Positions 56,874-64,000 of a stretch of 64,000 nt of DNA are shown one piece after another. The stretch comes from Massariosphaeria phaeospora (taxonomy: Eukaryota; Ascomycota; Dothideomycetes; Pleosporales). Made by a program: the position numbers and the translations under genes. Numbering within the stretch: the stretch's first letter is position 1; each line of letters starts with the position of its first letter. The notes below the pieces were generated by a model. The model worked only from the letters and a program-made list of their open reading frames with translations, was not told where the DNA came from and searched no databases. The DNA is taken from contig JAADJZ010000029.1 of assembly GCA_011032825.1 (NCBI GenBank), forward strand, positions 514,538 through 578,537, written 5' to 3'.

Positions 56874-57351
56874 CCAAAGGTACTAGTATCGAACTCAAAG
56901 ATTCTGCCTAAGAAATTGTTCTGTGTTTAGAGAGTTTTATAACAACAAAAAAACAATTTCAATTCTATTTTAAATAGAATAACAAAGTAACAATCTGTTG
57001 CCTATAGATCTAATCTATGTATAAAATGTACTTAAAAGAGTTAACTACAAAGAATCTAAACTGTAAAAGAAATTCTGCTAATTTATATAGTTCTATAATT
57101 CTTTGCTAAAAGCGTTTTGCTTAGTCCGCTTAGTGTGCTTAGTTGCTAAGCGCTTTAAGCTAGCTAAGCGCTTGTTACTTAGTATGCTTAGTTTACTAAA
57201 GCTCTATTTGCACTAATTACTATTACGTAACTGCTAACCTAATTCTGCTTTGCGCATTGCTGTACTTTTGTCTTGCAAACTTGCAAGCTTTAACAACTCT
57301 TTTGCGTCGTTGCTTAGTTTACAATACCTAGTATTGTCTTTGTTTGTAACA
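56874..57351 (-). repeat. 3' LTR of Gypsy family C copy 2
   Basis: Reverse complement starts TGTTACAAACAAAG, as copy 1 does at 2473. Left boundary approximate. Confidence 0.6.
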
Positions 57352-58199
57352 TTATCTCTTTCTTTAAGAATATCGTTTTAATAGCTGTTCTACTGTGCTG
57401 TGCTAGTTTTTTTTGCGCTTTGCATCAAAAGTGCTGTTTTGTATAAAAGTAAGTTAACTCTAATTCTCGTCGTGTTGTAGCTTTCTTTTGTATTCTTTTG
57501 AGTTTTTAAGTTTAACTATGCCTAAGTTTTTGCTTTCTGTAGATTCGTGCTTTAAGTTAACTTGTTGTTGTTACAATTAAGTTGCTTATATTTGTAAAAC
57601 TAGTCTAAAAATGCTCGCTCTTTGCGGCTGTTGTTTTAAAAAAAACTTAAAGTGCCTAGTTAACTTCTTGTTAGATAAGTGTGCTAAATGCTTTTAGTCT
57701 AGCGCGCCTTGTAGTCTTGCTCTAACAAAAAAAAAGTAAGTAGCTTTTTAACAAAAGCGTTGCAACTTGCAACATTAGCTTTTGCTAGCTAAGCAATAGG
57801 TGCTATTTGCACGAATCTAAGCTACTTAGCTAGTATTCGCAGCGAAGTTTCGTGCTACTACTTTTCAAGTAAAGCTTTCTATTGCTAAAATAAAAAAAGA
57901 TTAGCGTTTTGCTAATAAGTAGGTTGCTATTAAAAAGCTAAAAAAACTAGAAGCTGCGTAGTCTAGCGCTGCTGTTAATTCTAAAAGTACAGCTTCTACC
58001 AATAGTCTTGTACCGCTGCTATTTAAAACGCTTTCGGCTAACTTAAGCTAGTTACAGACTAACTTTTCTCTACTCGCTTTTTTTTCTTTTAACTTTTTTG
58101 CTTTTTTAGAGAACTTAGACTCTTTGCTTCTAGATTTCGCTAGTAATACTTTCGTACTAGTTCTTTGCAGTTCGTAAGATTCTGTATTAGTTTCTATGT

Positions 58200-61100
58200 A
58201 TTCTAGCTCTCTAGCTATTTTTGCTATTTAACTAAGTATTTCTACTAACGTCTAAACTTTTGTAAGTTTTTAACTTCTTTAACTTTGTACTTTTTGTTTT
58301 TGAGTTTGATATTAGTTGCTACTTCGGCGTTTAGTAGTGCTAGTTTAAGAAGTAATTTGTAAAAAACTAGATGTATGCGCATGCTTGTAAGTAGCTATAG
58401 TTTAAATAATACAAGTTTCTTAACTTTTAAGATTTTAAACGGTTTTATTTAGAAGTTGTCTAATTTGTTGCATAGTTGTTTAGTTTTTAGGTTTTTTCGT
58501 AAGAGGAAAACTCTATTTCTCTCTTTAAAAATTAGTTTTTTAAGCTTTTTTTTATTTGCTAACTTAGCTGTCGTAAAGTTTTTTTAAGCGATTTGTTTGC
58601 TTAATTCGTCGTGTAATTCTTGCATTCTAAAAGCCTTGTTATCCGCTGCTAGCAAAATGCTTTTAATATTTCTTAAATTTTAATAAGCTACTAGCTTATA
58701 TCTATAATTTGCGTAGTACAGCGAGTGTTTTATAGTTGTAAACTTTGTACTGTTGTAAGCTAATTGTGCTGTTAGCAAAAGTTTAACCTAGTTGTTTTGC
58801 AGCTTGTTAGTGTACATTTGTAAGTACTATTCTAGCGTTTAGTTTGTTTGTTCTGTTTAGCTGTTTATTTGCGAGTGAAAGCTAGTTGATAGTTTCTTTG
58901 CAACTCTTAACTAGGCTAGAAACGTATTCTAAAACTTTAATGTAAACAGCTTGTTTTTATTAGTAATAAACTATTTTAGCAATTTGTAATTAGCGACGAG
59001 TGCTTTTGTAACTTCGTAGGCTATTTCTTCTGCTGTAATTAATTTTTCTGTTAGTACAAAATGTAATTTTTTGGTTAATTAATCTACGATTACTAAGATC
59101 GAGTTGCATAGCCGTGCTAATCTAGGTTTTAATAATTTCAAAAGCTTTACTATAAAATCTATTGTAACGCTAATTTATAAGCGTGCGAGTAGTTTTAGCA
59201 GTTAAAGTAGTTCGTAAAGCTTATATCTTTTAAGTTTGTTCTTTGAACAATCTAAATAGTTGCTTATTGCTTTTTAAACTATGTTTTGTACGTAGAGCAT
59301 TAAGTACTCGTTTAAAATTTATTAAACTATTTTGTTAATCTCTAGGTGTTTATATGCTTGTAAAGCATGTAATTTCTAAATAAGCTATATAGCTTAAGTA
59401 TTGTCTGTAACTATCTATCTTTGCTATTCGTTTTTGCTTTATTTTTAGTGCATTCTTTTTTTAATGCTTGTAACTTTAGCTATCTTAGCTAGTTGTAGTT
59501 AGTTATATTCGAAAGTTTCGTTTAAGTTCCGTCGTAATACTAGGTCGTGCGTAACTGGTTTGTTAGTTTTTATAAAATCTAATCTTTAACTAAGCGCGTT
59601 CGCGGCTCTATTGTTAGTTTTTTTGCAATAGTAAATCTTGATATTGTAATCTGCTATAAATTCGGCTTATTTAACTTGTTGTTTATTTAATTTCTTAGTT
59701 GTAGTAAAGCTAGTAAAGTTTTAGTAATTTAAGTACACTTGTACTTAGTGTCTTGCTTCTTTTAGCTGCGCTTTCTATTGCTTAAAAGCGTTTATTATTG
59801 CTAATAGCTTTTTGTCGTAAACGTTGTAGTTGAGTTTTGCTCTTAAGAACTTTTTAAAATAGTAGAATACTAGTTTCTATTTCCTGTCGTTGCATTGTTG
59901 TAAAAGTATTGCTTCTAATGCGTAGTCCAAAGCATTGGTTTTTACTTAAGTTTTTTTTTTTAAGTTGTGCATCTGTAGCATTAGTGCTGTAGTAAACTTC
60001 TTTTTAAGTTCTTAAAACGCCTATTCCTATGCTTTTGTTTATTTGAACTTTTTATTTTTTTTAGTAACTTCTAAGAGTAGTGTCGTAGTCTTAGAGTAAT
60101 TCTTAATAAACTTTTAATAAAAGTTAGCAAATTCTAGAAAAAACTACACGTTTTTTACTATTTTAAGAGTTAGCTATTTTTGTATAGTCTAGATTTTCTT
60201 TAAGTTTATAAACACGCTTTTTCTTGAGATAATAAATTTTAGATAGCTAGTTTTAGTAACGTGAAATTCACATTTCTTTGAGTAAAGTAGTAGTTAGTAT
60301 TGCTTTATCTTTTGTAGCACTTTCTTAACATGTTTCTAATGTTCTTTGAGCGTTTTTTTAGAGTATATTAATACGTTGTCTAAGTATGCTGTAACAAAAA
60401 TGTCTAAGTATTTGTATAGTGCTTTGTTAATTAAGGCTTAAAACGTAGCTAAAGCATTAGTTAGTTTAAATAGCATAACTTAGTACATATAAAATCTATA
60501 TCTAGTTTTGAAAGCTATTATCTATTCGTGCTCTTTTGCAATTTTAATGCGATAGTATCCGTTTCGTACGTCGAGTTTTGTAATTTATTTTACTTTTTAA
60601 AGTTAATTTATAAGCTTTTAAATAAGCGGTAGTAAGTATTTGTTTTTTCGTGTAACGTTGTTAAGATGTCAAAAATCTACGCACAATCTCAATTTCTTGT
60701 TTTTTTTAAGTACGAACAATATTGGCGAAGCTATTAAGCTTTCGCTTGGTTGTATGTATTTTCGCTAGATATTTCTTTAAATGTATTTCTTTAATTTCTT
60801 CTGCTAGTTGTAAGTTAAAGAATACATTAGTCTTAGTCGCAGTTTTGTTTTTTCTTTTAGAATAATTTTGTAATTCTATTCTTAGTAGTTTGCTAAGTCG
60901 TGCTTTTTGTTTTTTTTAAAAAAACTTTTAAACTTCGCTTAGTATTTAGTAAAAAAGTTTCTAAACTCTTTTTTCTATTCTTTAAAGAAGTTAAATTGTA
61001 GTTTGCTTTTTTTTAAAAGCGCAACTTGTCGTATCTATATAACGCTTATTTGCTAAGAGTTTTTTTTACAGATTCTCGCGATTTTGTAGAATGCAATTAA

Positions 61101-61400
61101 ACTAATTCTCTTAATCTTAGGTAAGCTCTAAATTGTTGATTTGTTTTGTTGTACTACAGCGACTTTCTTTCTAAGCTTTTAGCTGCGTATTGTTTTGTTT
61201 TTTTAATTAATATTAAAGTTATGCTTTTGTAGCTAGTTGTACCTAATATACATGTTAAAACTCTTAAGGTTTATAATATTAATACACTGTTAGTGCTTAA
61301 TGCTCGCAACTTTTAACTTAACTTTTTAAGTTTTTAAGTTGATTAAACTGTTTCTATATTCTAGTAGTTGTTTGTTAGCTAACACTATTCGTATTAGTTA
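58200..61400 (-). pseudogene. Gypsy family C pol (decayed)
   Basis: Minus strand. Reverse transcriptase gives FKTRYRFYMY-stop-VMLFKLTNA and VTAYLDNVLIYSKK at about 60370-60560, where the YLDD box has become YLDN. RNase H, integrase and chromodomain follow in the same order as in copy 1. Stops throughout. No intact product. Confidence 0.75.
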
Positions 61401-61885
61401 ATTCTTAACTTAGTAAAGTATCTTGTTTCTTTTTACTTATTTTAAAAAGACTAATGTTTAAGCAGCTTCGCTATCGAGTAGTGCGATAAGCTTTTAGCTT
61501 GCAACTTTCGCTTTTACTTCTATGTAATTTCGTTTTAGTTGCGTTTTTTGTACGCTTTGTATAGTTGTGCTAGAAGCACTTATACTATTCTAACCGTAGG
61601 TCTAGTAGCTCGCTAGTTTTTTGCTAAAAAAGCTTTTAAAACTTGTTTTTTTAAAATGTCTTACTACTCGTAGTAATTGCACTAGTCGATAAAACATTCT
61701 TATAGCTGTAGGTGTTTGCTGTAGTTTTAATTCTTAAAATTCTATCTAGTTGCGTATTTTTATAGCTAATAAATCGCGCATTTTTAAGTGTAGAAAAGCT
61801 AGCGTGCTGCTTAGCACGTACTGTAGTTTTCTATGCATAATTTATTGTTGTATTCTAAGTAGTCCTTGTTTTTTAGACTTAAAAG

Positions 61886-62173
61886 TAAAAAGGAATCGCC
61901 TAGGAAAGCAGGTTTTAGATAAAGAATGTAATAAATTTAATAGAGTTTATCTACAGCGCGGACAAAAGAGCTTTATATACTTTATAGTTAGTTAGCTTTC
62001 GAAGTACCTGCGAAGCGCTTTTGAAAGCTATGTAAAAACTCAATACCGCAAGGCCTTCGTTAACTAGAAACTAGCGAAGCTTTTTTGAGTATCGTCGAAG
62101 CTGTTACGTACAGCGTTAATAGCTACTAAAGTCCTACGACCAAAGCAATTTATAGGGCTTTTAGCTTATTACA
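61886..62173 (-). repeat. 3' LTR of Gypsy family B copy 2
   Basis: 288 bp, from TAAAAAGGAATCGCC to GCTTATTACA, same length as both LTRs of copy 1. Confidence 0.93.
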
Positions 62174-62249
62174 TAAGCTTTCTTTTTAATCTATAGCAAT
62201 TTACTTACTTCGTTAGCGTTCTAGCGTTCTTTCTAAAGGCGTGCCGTTT

Positions 62250-64000
62250 CGAAAGTCTTTTGGCAATTTTCTATTAGCGTCTTAGTAGGCTGTTGAAAAT
62301 TCTTGCTAGGTAGATAAAGCTTTTGTGTTTTTGAGTTCTAGCGCTAGTTCTTATGTAGGCTAGTTATAGCTAGTTTATTTAACCTAATATTCTAGCTTTT
62401 AGCTTCTTTTGACTTTTTTCTAGCGCTCGCTCGTAATGCGCTCGACTAGCTATTTTTGCTCGCTTTCTACGGTAACGCTTCTTAGGCGCTAATTAAACAC
62501 TATCTAGCTTTTCAAAGAATTGTCTGCTGCAAGTCTAAGCTTATTTATTAAAAATGTTAGATTTATTTTAGAAAGTGTATTTAAAACTACGTTGCCTAGA
62601 AACTTAACTTGTAAAACTGTATATTTGCTATTTTTTTAGTCTAGTTCCTTGCTTAAGCGCTTATTAGAAATGTGTTTTTCGTATTGCAACTACACTTTAT
62701 TTTCTACTCGAAGCAGCAGCGCTTCTTTTCTATGTTAATTTGCTTAATTTTTCTGCTTCTATTAGGCCTTCGCCATAGCAGCTTGCGCGAAGTCGATAAC
62801 TTTTTTTATCTTTTTAGCTATTTTCGCTGCGCTTTGCTAAGAGTCTAGAGTTGCCTAGTAAAGCGTATCCGCTTTTTTTTTTGCTTAAAGCTAAATTAAG
62901 TTCATTTCGTAACTATGCTAGAAAAAGAAAGAGCATACTTTTGTCAACACTGCTTTTTGCTTTTAAATTGCGATTTGTACAATAGAGCATAGCTGCGCTT
63001 AGTTTTTCTAGTTTTAATTTACAAACGGCCTTAAAACAGTTTTAATTGTTGAATTTGCTTTTTCTGTAGCTTTGTTAGTTTCTAGGTGAAAAGCTGTAGA
63101 TAGCTGCTTTACAATCTTAAGCTCTTTGCAAAGCGTTTTCTAGAATTTACTTACGAATTATGCTTTTTAGTTAAAAACAATAGCGTTAAAGAGCTAGTAG
63201 TAAGCTACTACTTTTTTAATAAATACCTTTGCTACAGTTGCTGCGTTAATTTTCGCTATAGAGATTAAGATTATATTCTTGCTCAATTAGTTTGTAATAA
63301 CTAGTAGATTCGTGCACTTTTCGCTTTCTAGCAGGTTAGTAATAAAGTTTATAAAAAGTTCTTTCTAGATCCTGTCTAGAACGAAAAGCGAGCGAAGAAA
63401 ACTACTTTTTATTTTTCGCTATAGTTTCGCTTGTCTACATGCATCGCAGTTAGCAATGTACTATCAAATGTCCAAGCTCATTTCTAGCTAAAAGAAATCT
63501 CTTTTGAGAATATTGTAGGTGTTCTCTTTGCTAGAGTGCTTTGCAATAGGCGAGTCGTAGGCTTCAAAAATTAATCTAGTGCGCAGTTAATACGTTTTCG
63601 GCACTTATCTTTTTTTTTAATAAAAAAGCGCGTTGTTTCAACAGCGCAATTTGCTAAGAACGCTTTTAATTAAAAGCTTAAAAGAAACTTCTTACGAGTA
63701 CTTTCTTTAGTTTAGCTTTTTTTTACGGCTTCTAAGGCTTTTTAGTACAAATCGATTTTTTTAAACTTTTTTATTTTAAAGTTTATTTAAAGATAGCTTT
63801 TTTGCATTATCCTTAGAATTGTCTTTCGTGCTAGCATTTTTTTTCTGTTAGCAGCATTCTGTTTAAAACTCGCAGCATTTTGCTTCTCAAAGCTTTGCAC
63901 TTTTGATCTAAAAAAGAATATTTTGCTCTAAAGCTTTTGCTACATCTGCTTTGTAGAAAGCATTGAGCTTACTAGCGAGTACATTTGGCGTTGGTATTAG
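62250..64000 (-). pseudogene. Gypsy family B copy 2: chromodomain and integrase part of pol (decayed)
   Basis: Base-by-base counterpart of 17820-19580, saturated with stop codons. Useful mainly as the mutated partner for reading the mutation spectrum. Confidence 0.88.

Larger units (their letters stand above)
56874..61885 (-). mobile_element. Ty3/Gypsy family C copy 2 (inverted relative to copy 1)
   Basis: 3' LTR at 56874-57351, then on the minus strand the chromodomain (about 58290), integrase, RNase H (about 59600-59750) and reverse transcriptase (about 60400-60700). No matching 5' LTR is seen before the next element starts at 61886, so it is truncated or interrupted there. Confidence 0.85.
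61886..64000 (-). mobile_element. Ty3/Gypsy family B copy 2, heavily decayed (continues beyond window)
   Basis: Starts with a 288-bp LTR and then follows 17760-19590 of the GC-rich copy base for base with few gaps, differing nearly always by C-to-T or G-to-A. Pol direction is minus, so this is its 3' end. Same orientation as copy 1. Confidence 0.93.

Overview
This looks like one window of a filamentous ascomycete chromosome, most likely a dothideomycete of the Pleosporales type. The reasons are short introns (47-69 bp) with GT..AG ends and CTAAC-like branch sites, NACHT-type NOD-like receptors (NLRs) with ankyrin or WD40 repeats, pogo/Fot-like, hAT and Tc1/mariner transposases, chromodomain Gypsy elements, and very strong C-to-T / G-to-A decay of repeats (repeat-induced point mutation, RIP, or something like it). 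No species can be named from the sequence alone. I saw no tRNA, rRNA or CRISPR array.

Layout. 1-30.7 kb and 55.5-64 kb are AT-rich transposon graveyards. Here a hAT transposase gene is split by two nested Gypsy elements (10366-16784 and 17472-23435), with a Copia element (23716-29393) inserted just past its C-terminal domain. The junctions carry 5-bp target duplications ACGCG, TTTGC and TAGCG. A pogo element (7492-9335) sits inside a 324-bp MITE that recurs four times at exactly the same length. The second Gypsy element is unusually GC-rich and still readable; a heavily mutated copy of the same family starts at 61886. Two copies of a third Gypsy family lie in inverted orientation at the two ends of the window.

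30.7-36.6 kb is a GC-normal island with a complete SesA-NACHT-ankyrin NLR gene (three exons, 1085 aa, 13 ankyrin repeats), a hypothetical gene, and small uncertain ORFs. 36.6-42.7 kb holds DNA transposons: a 3.7-kb Tc1/mariner element with long terminal inverted repeats and two converging genes (a DD34E transposase and a decayed frame of about 666 codons of unknown function), inserted into the 3' end of a pogo transposase.

43.7-54.5 kb is an innate-immunity cluster: a methyltransferase pseudogene, a NACHT-WD40 NLR with 11 near-identical WD repeats, a small phosphorylase-like (PNP_UDP) protein, a CorA-like membrane protein pseudogene, and a second, N-terminally truncated NACHT-WD40 pseudogene on the opposite strand. 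The PNP_UDP protein ends with a short motif that matches the N-terminal motif of the neighbouring NLR. This is the arrangement expected of an amyloid-templated receptor/effector pair, in which the ligand-triggered NLR would convert the effector through the shared motif. Many genes in this cluster carry TAG/TAA nonsense codons, so the mutation process has reached genes next to the repeats.
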